From Colwellia sp. Arc7-635 (lineage in GTDB: Bacteria > Pseudomonadota > Gammaproteobacteria > Enterobacterales > Alteromonadaceae), in the NCBI RefSeq assembly GCF_003971255.1, contig NZ_CP034660.1, positions 1,550,001 to 1,614,000 of the forward strand: 64,000 bases of DNA, written 5' to 3'. Below are positions 1 to 8,627 of the stretch, piece by piece. The notes beneath the pieces were generated by a model. It was not told the DNA's origin. It was given only the letters and a program-made list of their open reading frames with translations, and made no database searches. Made by a program: the position numbers and the translations under genes. The first letter of the stretch is position 1, and each line of letters starts with the position of its first letter.

Positions 1-597
1 TCGAATATGGAAGCCTTAACATCAGCGTTAACGCGTTTACCGGACCATCAGGATGATGAACAGGTTTATCAAATAAAAAATGTCTCCCACGTAAAAGAAC
101 AAGCGATTCGCATGATAGATAATGCAGAAAATGTCCTCCTTGCCAATGTCGAACCAAAAGCAATGAAATGGGTAGCTGAGCCTTTAATAGCTGCTGCCGC
201 TCGTGGGGTTGAAGTACGCATTAAAGTCTATGAAGAGATTCAACTGCCTGGTGTTATCGTTGTGCTTAGGAAAGAAGGTACGCAAGTCTATGCCAAAACT
301 AGTGATGTTCAGCTGAATATTTGTTCTGATGGTAAAGAAATGTTAAATGCGCTTTTAACATTAGACACTAATAGCGTTATTCAAGCGTTTCGCAGTAAAA
401 GTGCATTGATGACATTGATGTTATACAACCAATTACTTTATGAATTAGTGCTTACTGAGTTAAAAGAAGCTATTCCATTAGGCGATATTGAAAAAGCTCA
501 GGCCATACTAAGAGACACGGAACATCTTCATGTATTTGGTAGTGAAAACACTGTTTTTGACAGTTTTAATCAAAAATACAAAAACTTAAGGGAATAA
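1..597 (+). CDS. TrmB-like transcriptional regulator, C-terminal part (5' end outside window)
   Basis: The frame is open to the left edge of the window, so the protein very likely starts upstream; the first in-window ATG is at base 7. The visible 196 residues resemble the effector-sensing half of TrmB-family regulators: a segment reading AENVLLANVEP, then PLIAAAARGVEVRIKVYEE, the RGV-V pattern of a phospholipase-D-like sensor fold. The winged-helix DNA-binding half, if present, is not visible. No membrane segment or signal peptide is seen. The serine hydrolase gene follows after 15 bases on the same strand, so the two are probably cotranscribed and the regulator may control it; that is inference. 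The family call is from recognition of pattern only; an unrelated protein with the same fold is possible. Confidence 0.5.
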   Translation, partial: SNMEALTSALTRLPDHQDDEQVYQIKNVSHVKEQAIRMIDNAENVLLANVEPKAMKWVAEPLIAAAARGVEVRIKVYEEIQLPGVIVVLRKEGTQVYAKTSDVQLNICSDGKEMLNALLTLDTNSVIQAFRSKSALMTLMLYNQLLYELVLTELKEAIPLGDIEKAQAILRDTEHLHVFGSENTVFDSFNQKYKNLRE

Positions 598-612
598 AAA
601 TAAAGGAATATT

Positions 613-2130
613 ATGAAAATAAATTTTAAATTAATGACATTGTTAATACCAATCGCTTTTTTTACTCATGTCGCTTTAGCCACTGAAGATTTCTCTGCTA
701 TTGATAGGTATGTAAAATCTGCTAAAGAAGAAGTTGGACTTCCCACGGGAACAGCAATCGCTATTGTGAAAAATGGTAAAATTATCTATGAAGGTTATTT
801 CGGTTACGCTGATATTAAGGCCAATAAAAAGGTTAACAAAAACACCGCGTTTTATATCGCTTCTATCACCAAGCCAATGTTTGCCTTATCAACATTATTA
901 ATGGAAGAAAAAGGTGATATTAAAGATACAAGTTCAATGGCTGATATGTTTCCAGATCAAAATTTTCCTTATATAAATGCTGAAAAAATTCAGTTAAAAC
1001 ATTTAATGTCTTGCTCTGCAGGAATAGTAAACTACCCATTATTAGCTACTCTCGCTTATACGGGTAACCATGATGTAGAGCAAAGGTATGACCTTTTAGC
1101 GAATTCAACCAACAATGAAAAATATCAATTAGGTAAGTTTAAGTATACCAACTTAGGTTTTAATATTGCCAGTGTGTGGGCTGAAAATTATTACAAACAA
1201 GATTGGCAGCAAACTATCGCTGAATTGATTTATAAACCACTAGGCATGTCCCATACATCATCCTATATGACCGATGCGGCTAAACAAGGTTTTGAGGTTG
1301 CAAGACCTTATTCACTCTTTAGTAATAACCCAAGGGAGATTTACGCGTTTGAGAAAAGTAATTTGAACATGCATGCCGCTGGAGGAACGATTTCAACAGC
1401 AGCAGATTTGGCTCGTTTTTTAATCGCGCAACTTAATGAAGGAAAAGTTGACGGTAAACAAATATTTCCCGCTAAAGTCATTAAAAAGTCTCATCAGCAA
1501 TTAGCGGTGAATGATGTTATGTTCGATGACTTTATGCGAGAGGGTTATGCTTGGGGTTGGAATATGGGGCCTTATAAAGGTCAGGAGATGTATCATCATT
1601 TTGGCGGTGTTCTTGGTGCAAACACGCATAGCTCTTATATGCTAAAGCATAATATTGGTTTAATCATTTTAAACAATCAAGCTGAAATAAGTGATGTACT
1701 GTCAAATGGAATAGCTGATATAGCTTATAGTATTTTGCTAAATCAAGGTGATGCAGATGAAATAGCGGACACGCGTATTACTCAGATGCAGAAAGAATCA
1801 ACTGAACTAAAAACACGTATTCAAAAGTCAAACCAACGTACAGCAAAAATAAATGCTAGTCGTGTCATGATGCTTAGTGAAGCTAAATCTAAATACCAAG
1901 GCTTGTTTCATAATTCATTATGGGGTGATTTACTTATTGAACTATTACCGACAGGTGAGTTTAACTTTACATTAGGTGAACTATCCACAGTAGCCTCCGC
2001 TTATACCGAGCAAGATGCCATGAGAGTTGAATTTCCATCGACGAGGAGCGGAAAGGTTGTTACTTTTGACATTGTAAACAATGAAACTCAAGGGCTAAAA
2101 CTGTTTGGTGAATATTTTAACAAGCGCTAA
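613..2130 (+). CDS. exported serine hydrolase, class C beta-lactamase-like family
   Basis: A 505-aa protein with a signal peptide of about 23 residues (hydrophobic LLIPIAFFTHVALA, likely cut after ALA). It carries the penicillin-binding-protein/class C beta-lactamase signature: SITK (S-x-x-K with the nucleophilic serine) near residue 93, YTN as the Y-x-N motif near residue 178, and HFGG near residue 330 at the place of the K/H-x-G motif. Members act as periplasmic esterases, D-amino peptidases or carboxypeptidases; which one cannot be told from sequence. About 130 residues follow the catalytic domain, including a K/E-rich stretch around residues 385-410 and a probable beta-rich tail, as in many members of this family. 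The start ATG follows an AAGGAA ribosome site. Probable operon with the preceding regulator-like gene. Confidence 0.85.
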   Translation: MKINFKLMTLLIPIAFFTHVALATEDFSAIDRYVKSAKEEVGLPTGTAIAIVKNGKIIYEGYFGYADIKANKKVNKNTAFYIASITKPMFALSTLLMEEKGDIKDTSSMADMFPDQNFPYINAEKIQLKHLMSCSAGIVNYPLLATLAYTGNHDVEQRYDLLANSTNNEKYQLGKFKYTNLGFNIASVWAENYYKQDWQQTIAELIYKPLGMSHTSSYMTDAAKQGFEVARPYSLFSNNPREIYAFEKSNLNMHAAGGTISTAADLARFLIAQLNEGKVDGKQIFPAKVIKKSHQQLAVNDVMFDDFMREGYAWGWNMGPYKGQEMYHHFGGVLGANTHSSYMLKHNIGLIILNNQAEISDVLSNGIADIAYSILLNQGDADEIADTRITQMQKESTELKTRIQKSNQRTAKINASRVMMLSEAKSKYQGLFHNSLWGDLLIELLPTGEFNFTLGELSTVASAYTEQDAMRVEFPSTRSGKVVTFDIVNNETQGLKLFGEYFNKR

Positions 2131-2160
2131 CATTTATTGATTAGGTAACCTACACGGATC

Positions 2161-2194
2161 CTGCACCTTTTTAATCTCAGAAGGTGTAGTGTTT
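2161..2194 (+). terminator. probable rho-independent terminator after the serine hydrolase gene
   Basis: A stem pairing CTGCACCTTT with AGAAGGTGTAG, followed by a short T-run (GTTTTCC), lies 30 bases after the stop codon. One G-U pair is needed. Confidence 0.6.
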
Positions 2195-2665
2195 TCCTAT
2201 CAATAGCGTCAATTCAGAAAGTATCTGTACTTTAATTAGGTTTGTGTAGGCCGTTATTATTTTCAGCCCTCTATCAATATCGTCTTTTAGCGAAAAGATG
2301 ACAAGTTCATCTTTGTTTATAATATCCGCTTTATTAATGAAGCTTAAGGATTAACGAGCGGCTAACTTCCGCTTAGCTCAAAAAGTCATCTTAAAGACAG
2401 CAAATTGAGCCTCAAGCAATATGACTTGAAAGTCGTCTTTCAACAAAAACGATCTTTTCTGCATCCCTTTAAAAAATTAGCCTAAATGAGATAAATATCA
2501 ATCAATATGCGTAGTCGCAGCTAAAATGGGAATATTCAAGTTTTTCAATGGCAATGACTAAATTGATTAAAGCACTTAAGATTAAGTGAATTACATCTAT
2601 AGCGAAAGGCATTACTTATCATTCAGATCTGCTTTCGACAGGACTAAATAAGCTATAACTGCCAA
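2195..2665. other. intergenic stretch without a recognisable gene
   Basis: About 470 bases between the plus-strand hydrolase and the minus-strand DUF2937 gene. No convincing reading frame. A perfect 8-bp hairpin (AAAGATGA, loop CAAGT, TCATCTTT) lies at 2294-2314. Nothing else was recognised. Confidence 0.5.
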
Positions 2666-3184
2666 TTAAAGTGTGTCTAATTTCTTCTTTTTAAATGGAT
2701 ATTTAACAAGATAAACCGTTAACTCTTTCAAAATTAGCGCGCCAATAGCGATTGTACCACCGGTAGCAATGGCATTTAACTCTAGCGGTATTGCCATCGA
2801 AAAGTGCTCGGCAGTGCCGCTGGCAATTTGTTGATCTAAATGCCAGATAAATTGATAAACACTATGTAGGTAATCTGCTTTAGTAATTTGCGCTAAATGA
2901 CTAGATAGGTAATCAACACGCAATGACAAATGCTCGATCAGTTCACCGGTACTAATAATAGACGGCTCATTATTGTCTTTATAACTGGTGATCATAGCGA
3001 CTAAGCTACCATCAAAATGCTGCTGCGCTATGATGGTGAACTGGTCTAATTGTGATTGCGCTTCGCCGAGATGGCCTGTTAGGCGTTGTTGATATTGCTG
3101 AATAAATTCAGGCAATTGCACACCTATTATAAAAGTAACAGTAAAGAAGCAACGATCAATAATATTGTTAATTAAAGCAAGCAT
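2666..3184 (-). CDS. DUF2937 family protein
   Basis: A 172-aa protein matching the DUF2937 pattern: a short hydrophobic N-terminus (CFFTVTFIIGVQLPEFIQQY), the block QRLTGHLGEAQSQLDQF around residues 33-50, a helical middle, and a C-terminal membrane segment around residues 136-160 (AIATGGTIAIGALIL) ending in a strongly basic tail KYPFKKKK. Function unknown; the likely topology is an inner-membrane protein with two membrane passes and a periplasmic helical middle. It stands alone, divergent from the plus-strand ABC transporter gene, with a 266-bp repeat element in the space between. The ATG at 3184 is the only good start. Family assignment is from recognition of the N-terminal block. Confidence 0.65.
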   Translation of the reverse strand: MLALINNIIDRCFFTVTFIIGVQLPEFIQQYQQRLTGHLGEAQSQLDQFTIIAQQHFDGSLVAMITSYKDNNEPSIISTGELIEHLSLRVDYLSSHLAQITKADYLHSVYQFIWHLDQQIASGTAEHFSMAIPLELNAIATGGTIAIGALILKELTVYLVKYPFKKKKLDTL

Positions 3185-3380
3185 GATTGCGAGTTACAGT
3201 AGTAAGACAATGGCTCACATTAGCATAATTATGGAAAAATTTCATGGGGGAATAATTTATATCTGACTTATAATAGGCAAATATTGTTTTGCTATTCATC
3301 TTATCAACATAAGCTATAGTGAGTTTAGGGAAATCACCTAACGGAATGTTTTTTCAGACCTTGTTCGGTATCAATGTTAA

Positions 3381-3646
3381 TATACCCAAGCCGCTTGAAG
3401 ATACAGGATTCAGCAAGTCGAGAAAGGGTTAGCACCAAGGCATTGGTTGAAGAGAATGGTTGTTCCATTGTCGAAATCAATAACGCTGGAGATGACCCTT
3501 TATCGCCTTGCCCGAAGGGAACTAAGCTAGAAAACCAGCTCCGCGTTGCAGCACTTGATAAGGGAATAACCATTGTCTTCGTGCTGCGCCTTGATCTGAT
3601 TTCCTAGCTTGGCTCTGAAACTGCATCTTCAAGTGGTTTGGGTATA
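3381..3646 (+). repeat. 266-bp foldback element, copy 1
   Basis: First of three copies (others at 6188-6453 and 33140-33405), all exactly 266 bp. The ends are 26-bp terminal inverted repeats starting TATACCCAAG and ending TTTGGGTATA, 23 of 26 matched in this copy. Whole halves align as an imperfect palindrome. The left half contains a 7-bp stem ATTGGTT/AATCAAT that keeps pairing through one G-U pair; the right half has GCAGCAC/GTGCTGC. The outermost TA on both sides fits insertion at a TA dinucleotide. It contains overlapping short open frames on both strands, but these are best explained by the palindrome and not by a gene. It lies between two divergently transcribed genes. Confidence 0.9.
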
Positions 3647-3715
3647 TACCAATGAATAGCTTGATAGATTGCGTCATACACCTCACTAAAATTTAATTGG
3701 AATAAACTAGCCATA

Positions 3716-5503
3716 ATGCGTAGATCCTCTCATCAACCAGAACATGAAGTAACCACCTTTAATTGGCGAGTTGTTAAACTTTTATTGCCTTATTTATTTG
3801 AGTTTAAAGCACGCATTTTTTTAGCATTATCATGTTTGGTATTAACAAAGATTGCCAGCGTATATTTGCCTTTCATTTTGAAAGATATTGTCGATATTTT
3901 AGATACTCAACAAGAAAATAGAGTTTACTTAGTGCCTTTTGCGCTGGTGGGTGCTTATGGTCTAGTTAGACTGACTATCGTTATATTTGCTGAAATTCGT
4001 GATACTTTGTTTGGTCGTGTTACTGAACGCGCGATCCGCCGGATCGGTTTAAAAGTTTTTCAACATTTACATAAATTAGACTTAGACTTTCATTTGAATC
4101 GTCAAACCGGTGGTTTGTCACGTGATATCGATCGCGGCACCTCTGGCATTAATTTTTTAATGCGCTTTATGATTTTTAATATTATTCCAACGTTAATCGA
4201 AATCGTTTTAGTGGTCGGTATTTTATTCGTCAATTATGGTATTTGGTTTGCGGTGATCACACTTTCTTCAATTGTGCTTTATGTCGGCTATTCAGTTTAT
4301 GCCACCGATTGGCGTACGCGCTTTATACGCGAGGCTAACAAAGCCGACTCGTCCAGTAACACGCGTGCTATCGACAGTTTGCTTAATTACGAAACCGTTA
4401 AATATTTTACCAATGAAGATTTTGAAGCCAAAGCTTACGACGACCAATTAGCGACTTGGGAACAGGCAAAAATTAAGAATCGCTTATCTCTATTTGCTTT
4501 AAATGGTGGACAAGCCCTCATTATTTCTTGCTCTATGACTGCAATGTTAGCACTGGCCGCTTACCAAGTTACCTATGAAAAAATGACTTTAGGTGATTTC
4601 GTACTGATCAATGCCTTTATGATGCAGCTTTTTATTCCTTTGAATTTTCTAGGGTTTGTTTATCGAGAGATTAAAGGCTCACTCGCCAATATTGAGCATA
4701 TGTTTGACTTAATGTTGAAAAAACCTAAGGTCGAAGATAATGAAAATGCTGAGGTGTTGGCTTTGTCTCAGGCTGAAATAAAATTTGAAAATGTATCTTT
4801 CGCTTATGATATTAAGCGGCCCATTATCAAAAATATATCTTTTACCATTAAGCCAGGGCAAAAAGTTGCAGTGGTCGGGGAGAGTGGCTCAGGGAAGTCT
4901 ACCTTAGTAAAATTACTGTTTAGATTCTACGATTGTGACAGTGGTAATATCTCTATTGATGGACAAAATATTCGTCAAGTAACTCAACACTCTTTAAGAA
5001 AAAACATTGGTATTGTGCCACAAGATACTGTGCTATTTAACGATACACTTTTTTCCAATGTGCATTATGGTGAGCCCGAAGCCGAAATAGAACAAGTTAA
5101 TAATGCCTTTAAACTGGCACACTTATCCGACTTTGTAACTAGGCTTCCAGAAGGTATGGACACTATTGTTGGTGAGCGCGGCTTAAAGCTTTCTGGTGGT
5201 GAAAAGCAACGGGTAGCGATTGCTCGGACTATTCTAAAAAATCCTCCAATACTGGTGTTTGATGAAGCAACGTCGTCGCTGGACAGTCAATCTGAACAAG
5301 CGATATTAAAAGCGATTAAAGAGGTTGCCGAGCACAGGACTAGTCTAGTTATAGCTCATAGACTATCAACCATAGTAGACGCAGATAACATTATTGTGAT
5401 GCAGCAAGGTGAGATCATTGAGCAGGGCACGCATCAAAATTTATTAGCAGAAAAAGGCCACTATTATCAAATGTGGCAACTGCAACGTAGTGATAATAGT
5501 TAG
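3716..5503 (+). CDS. ABC exporter, ATM1/HMT1-type (fused permease and ATPase)
   Basis: A 595-aa half-transporter. Residues about 20-320 form a six-helix ABC exporter membrane domain with the ATM1-like element FGRVTERAIRRIGLKVFQHLHKLDLDFHLNRQTGGLSRDIDRG. The nucleotide-binding domain follows with Walker A GESGSGKST, Q-loop VPQDTVLFNDT, signature LSGGEKQRVAIAR, Walker B ILVFDEATSSLD and H-loop IAHRLS, all intact. It should act as a homodimer in the inner membrane. ATM1/HMT1 relatives export glutathione-bound metals, Fe-S precursors or thiol conjugates; the substrate here is unknown. The DUF1415 gene follows after 26 bases and is probably cotranscribed. The ATG at 3716 is accepted although no strong ribosome site is seen; nothing better lies near. 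Confidence 0.9.
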   Translation: MRRSSHQPEHEVTTFNWRVVKLLLPYLFEFKARIFLALSCLVLTKIASVYLPFILKDIVDILDTQQENRVYLVPFALVGAYGLVRLTIVIFAEIRDTLFGRVTERAIRRIGLKVFQHLHKLDLDFHLNRQTGGLSRDIDRGTSGINFLMRFMIFNIIPTLIEIVLVVGILFVNYGIWFAVITLSSIVLYVGYSVYATDWRTRFIREANKADSSSNTRAIDSLLNYETVKYFTNEDFEAKAYDDQLATWEQAKIKNRLSLFALNGGQALIISCSMTAMLALAAYQVTYEKMTLGDFVLINAFMMQLFIPLNFLGFVYREIKGSLANIEHMFDLMLKKPKVEDNENAEVLALSQAEIKFENVSFAYDIKRPIIKNISFTIKPGQKVAVVGESGSGKSTLVKLLFRFYDCDSGNISIDGQNIRQVTQHSLRKNIGIVPQDTVLFNDTLFSNVHYGEPEAEIEQVNNAFKLAHLSDFVTRLPEGMDTIVGERGLKLSGGEKQRVAIARTILKNPPILVFDEATSSLDSQSEQAILKAIKEVAEHRTSLVIAHRLSTIVDADNIIVMQQGEIIEQGTHQNLLAEKGHYYQMWQLQRSDNS

Positions 5504-5529
5504 TTGGTTAACCTACATGCGATAGCGAC

Positions 5530-6135
5530 ATGAAGATGTTAGATGAAAAAGTAGATAAAAAGTTAAATGAAAAAGAGCAAGATGTTATGAGCTTAGTACT
5601 AGAAGTAGAACACACTAAACAATGGTTAGCACAAGTGATCATTGAACTAAATTTTTGTCCGTTTGCAAAAAAAGAGTTTGTAAATCAAACTATTCACTAT
5701 CACTTAAGTGCTGAAAAACAACTAAAGTCCGCTTTAGTTGAATTGTTAGCGCAATGTCATTACCTGCAAGATAATGCGGCCATAGAAACAAGCTTATTAA
5801 TCTATCAAGATGGCTTTAGAGATTTCAATCGCTTTTTAGACTTGGTTGATTATGCCAATGACGTCGTGGTAGAAAATGGCTTTGAAGGAATATTTCAAAT
5901 AGCGACCTTTCATCCGGAATATTGCTTTGCCGATGCTAACTATGATGACGCTAGTAACTTCACTAATCGTTCTCCGTATCCTACCTTACATTTAATTCGC
6001 GAACAGAGTATGGAGAGGGTACTCAGTGTTTATAAAAACCCTGAAGCGATCCCTGATAATAATATTGCCTTAGCTGAGAAAAAAGGTGCTGATTTTTTTA
6101 AACACTTATTAATGAACATTAAAAATAGTGGTTGA
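5530..6135 (+). CDS. DUF1415 family protein
   Basis: A 201-aa soluble protein of the DUF1415 family, recognised by TKQWLAQVIIELNFCPFAKKEF (residues about 28-49), the central FLDLVDYANDVV-x-N-GFEGIFQIATFHP-Y-FA, and the late NRSPYPTLHLIRE. The conserved NFCPFAKKEF cysteine and the ATFHPEYCFA block suggest a catalytic or metal-binding centre, but the role is not established for the family. No signal peptide. The start at 5530 gives an extra charged N-terminus (about 20 residues, K/E rich); an internal ATG at 5587 (MSLVLEVEH) would give a form closer to the family core. It follows the ABC exporter at 26 bases and precedes a repeat element. Confidence 0.8.
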   Translation: MKMLDEKVDKKLNEKEQDVMSLVLEVEHTKQWLAQVIIELNFCPFAKKEFVNQTIHYHLSAEKQLKSALVELLAQCHYLQDNAAIETSLLIYQDGFRDFNRFLDLVDYANDVVVENGFEGIFQIATFHPEYCFADANYDDASNFTNRSPYPTLHLIREQSMERVLSVYKNPEAIPDNNIALAEKKGADFFKHLLMNIKNSG

Positions 6136-6187
6136 GCAGTTTATTTGACACGCTACAAAGGCAAGCTATTTCTTTATGAGCCGTTTG

Positions 6188-6453
6188 TATACCCAAGCCA
6201 CTTGAAGATGCAGTATTCAGCAAGTCGAGAAAGGGTTAGCACCAAGGCATTGATTGAAGAGAATGGTTGTTCCATTGTCGAAATCAATAACGCCGGAGAT
6301 GACCCTTTATCGCCTTGCCCTAAGGGAGCTAAGCTAGAAAACCAGCTCCGCGTTGCAGCACTCGATAAGGGAATAACCATTGTCTTCGTGCTGCGCCTTG
6401 ACCTGATTTCCTAGCTTAGCTCTGAAACTGCATCTTCAAGTGGTTTGGGTATA
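6188..6453 (+). repeat. 266-bp foldback element, copy 2
   Basis: Same length and orientation as copies 1 and 3. Terminal repeats begin TATACCCAAG and end GGTTTGGGTATA. In this copy the left hairpin stem is ATTGATT (6249-6255) with AATCAAT (6282-6288), and the right hairpin stem is GCAGCAC (6355-6361) with GTGCTGC (6388-6394). Both loops are 26 nt. The left loop holds an inner AATGG/CCATT stem; the right has the matching one with one mismatch. It sits between two genes of the same strand. Confidence 0.92.
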
Positions 6454-6566
6454 TAACAGTAATAACTAACTCTCCTTATTCACACATGGTCGCGAATTAC
6501 GATATACTCACGGCAATTAAGAGATAATAAGCGTTAATGATACGCTTGCTAATTAGGTAAATTTTT

Positions 6567-7355
6567 GTGGAAGAACATCCTGTAGTAAAAGTAGGTGGTA
6601 GTATTGAAGAGGCAGTTAAAGGTGATTATTCACTTGATGTCGCCGCCATATTAAAAGAAGCATGGCAGATAACCTTAAAGTCACGCTTAGCGATAAATCT
6701 AGGGCTATTTACCTGTTTGATCATTGGTATGTTAGTTTCAGTATTGGTTAGTAGCCAACTCGGTGGTATTGAGGTGGCAATTCAAGATCCTCAATCTGCA
6801 ACTTTACTCAATATCATTGTTACTTTAGTCGTTTATCCCTTCATTGTTGGCGTTGAAATGATGGGGGTTTTTCATTCCGTTGGTTTGAAAACCAAACCAC
6901 AATTAATTTTCGCTTTTTTAAAGCGTGGTAGTTGGGTTGCCGTTAGCGCCTTGTTAACTTCGACCTTAGTGACCATAGGTTTAACGCTATTCTACTTACC
7001 GGGTATATTTTTGGCTGTAGCCTTATCGCTTGCTTTACCTTTAGTGGTTGAAAAGAAGATGTCACCGATAAAAGCCGTCGTGGTAAGTATTCAAGCAACA
7101 CGTTTTCAGTGGTTTAAGATTTTTGCCCTTTATGTGATATTAGCTTTAGCTGTAGTCGTATCTGCATTACCTATTGTCGCATCTGGTCAGTCTGAATTTG
7201 GTTTTATTGCAATAGCATTTTTTCTTTTCTGTTTGGCTTATTTAGCGCCATTGTTCTATAACGTAAAAGGTATTTTATATCGTGAGATTTTCGGCTTACA
7301 AATGCAAACCTCACCCGATCAAGAAAATACCATAAGCGGTACTTTTTCTGCTTAG
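6567..7355 (+). CDS. multi-pass inner-membrane protein of unknown function
   Basis: A 262-aa protein starting at a GTG codon. The N-terminal 45 residues are soluble and acidic (EEHPVVKVGGSIEEAVKG-D). About five to six hydrophobic segments follow, at roughly residues 46-65, 84-105, 115-140, 143-160, 184-205 and 210-230, with short charged loops. The pattern ALLTSTLVTIGLTLFYLPGIFLAVALSLALPLVVEKKMSPIKAV resembles the stress-related YciC/glycerophosphodiesterase-membrane-domain superfamily, where the FYLPGI..A..L.LPL..E block recurs, but I would not name a family firmly. It precedes the Bax-like gene by about 60 bases on the same strand. A role in envelope maintenance is possible from that neighbour and is inference. 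Confidence 0.75.
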   Translation: MEEHPVVKVGGSIEEAVKGDYSLDVAAILKEAWQITLKSRLAINLGLFTCLIIGMLVSVLVSSQLGGIEVAIQDPQSATLLNIIVTLVVYPFIVGVEMMGVFHSVGLKTKPQLIFAFLKRGSWVAVSALLTSTLVTIGLTLFYLPGIFLAVALSLALPLVVEKKMSPIKAVVVSIQATRFQWFKIFALYVILALAVVVSALPIVASGQSEFGFIAIAFFLFCLAYLAPLFYNVKGILYREIFGLQMQTSPDQENTISGTFSA

Positions 7356-7414
7356 TAACTACGTTTTCTTCACCATGAGCCATACTAAGCATAATTGTAT
7401 AAGGAGCCATTGGC

Positions 7415-8260
7415 TTGACAAAATTTAATAAAAATTACTTTATAGCATTACTTTTTTTGCTCTTGTTGGGCGCGGGTCTAATTGCCCCCTTTACTTTTTT
7501 AGCGTTGCAAGAAGATGCAGAAGTAGTGATACCAGTAGTACCTAAAGTCGTTAAAAAAGTAGTTAAGAAAGTAGAGCAGCCTTTACATGATGTTGATTTA
7601 CCCGACTTTGCTGAAATTCGTGATGTGAAAGAGAAGAAAAGGCAGTTTTTTGCTTTTATTCGACCAGCAGTTGTTGCTGAGAATGCAAAAATATTAGCTT
7701 CTCGTGCTGAAGTTGAACGGTTAATTGCACAATTAACCCTTGAAGAACCGTTTACTCAAGAAGAACATGCTTTAGTCGCGAGTTTAATAAAAAAATACAA
7801 AGTTAGTAAAAAGTTTTCTCTTTTAAGGCAGCTATACGAGCTACAACTTAAAATTGATGTTATTCCTCCGGCATTAGTACTTGTACAAGCGGCCAATGAA
7901 TCTGCTTGGGGTACATCGCGCTTTGCTCGAATAGGCTTAAACTTTTTTGGTGTTTGGTGCTATCGAGAAGGTTGTGGCATGGTGCCAGGTAGTCGTAATA
8001 GCGGCGCCAAGCATGAAGTCGCCGCTTATGACTCAGTTCGCATTGGGGTTGCTCGTTATTTACATAACATTAATACTAATGCAGCTTATAAAGTCTTTAG
8101 AAGCATTCGAGGACAGTTAAGAGAGCAAAATCAGCCATTAGCTCCAGAAATACTTGCCACTGGTTTAACGCGTTATTCTGAGCGTGGTACTGACTATGTG
8201 TTGGAGTTAACTGAAATGATCCGACATAACCGTCGATATTTCACACCGGAGCAAAGATAA
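7415..8260 (+). CDS. Bax-like glucosaminidase-domain protein
   Basis: A 281-aa protein starting at TTG, preceded by an AAGGAG site eight bases upstream. Residues 8-31 form one N-terminal membrane segment, then a V/K-rich linker (VVPKVVKKVVKKVEQP), then a soluble domain. The C-terminal part carries the Bax/GH73 glucosaminidase signature: IPPALVLVQAANESAWGTSRFA around residues 149-170 with the catalytic glutamate in ANESAWG, then NFFGVWCYREGCGMVPG and the late FRAIRG-like and YSERG blocks. The enzyme should cleave N-acetylglucosamine linkages in peptidoglycan, tethered to the periplasmic face. Length fits Bax (about 270 aa). A strong terminator follows within 50 bases. Confidence 0.85.
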   Translation: MTKFNKNYFIALLFLLLLGAGLIAPFTFLALQEDAEVVIPVVPKVVKKVVKKVEQPLHDVDLPDFAEIRDVKEKKRQFFAFIRPAVVAENAKILASRAEVERLIAQLTLEEPFTQEEHALVASLIKKYKVSKKFSLLRQLYELQLKIDVIPPALVLVQAANESAWGTSRFARIGLNFFGVWCYREGCGMVPGSRNSGAKHEVAAYDSVRIGVARYLHNINTNAAYKVFRSIRGQLREQNQPLAPEILATGLTRYSERGTDYVLELTEMIRHNRRYFTPEQR

Positions 8261-8306
8261 GAGCAAAGCCGACCTTATTGACAACGTTACAATCGCATTA
8301 AATGAA

Positions 8307-8356
8307 AAGACCGTATTGAACTGAGCTTAAACTCAATTCAATACGGTCTTTTTTAA
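8307..8356 (+). terminator. rho-independent terminator after the Bax-like gene
   Basis: AAAAGACCGTATTGAA pairs with TTCAATACGGTCTTTT, with CTGAG/CTCA extending the stem inward, and a T-run follows. One of the clearest terminators in the window. The A-run ahead of the stem means it may work in both directions. Confidence 0.88.
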
Positions 8357-8403
8357 TGTCTGGTTATCGCATAGCTATCCTACGTTAACTATTTTCAGTA
8401 CTT

Positions 8404-8613
8404 ATACCAATTGAAATAAGCAATCGATCTTTTTAAGACGGTTTAAATCGTCAATAACTACGTTGCTTTCAATCCCAATAGCCCGCTATTACTCGGCAAT
8501 ATGCTCCTGCATTGCGCTAATGACTTACATCCATGTAAGAATCAATCAAGCGCCTTGTTCTTGAACAATTTATCCGCGCTTAAAATTGATCAATAACCTA
8601 TTACATTTGGTAT
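8404..8613 (+). repeat. second intergenic repeat family, full-length copy (about 210 bp)
   Basis: Ends are inverted repeats (ATACCAATTGAAATAA at the left, TATTACATTTGGTAT at the right). The halves align weakly as a palindrome (GATCTTTTTAAG on one side, GATCAATTTTAAG on the other strand from the right end). Internal hairpins include TTACAT-CC-ATGTAA and GCAATATGC-TCCT-GCATTGC. A shortened copy in opposite orientation lies at 25245-25315: it matches about 55 bases of the left end and the last 17 of the right end, lacking the middle. The deletion ends fall at the repeated word TCAATAAC. It occupies the space between the convergent Bax-like gene and ttcA. Confidence 0.85.
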
Positions 8614-8627
8614 TAAACGTACGAGTA

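Noticed and set aside
3374-3607. 77- to 90-codon open frames inside each 266-bp repeat, on both strands
   Set aside because: They lie within a long imperfect palindrome, begin in the terminal repeat, lack ribosome sites, and differences between copies fall on all codon positions. Pairing constraints explain the conservation better.
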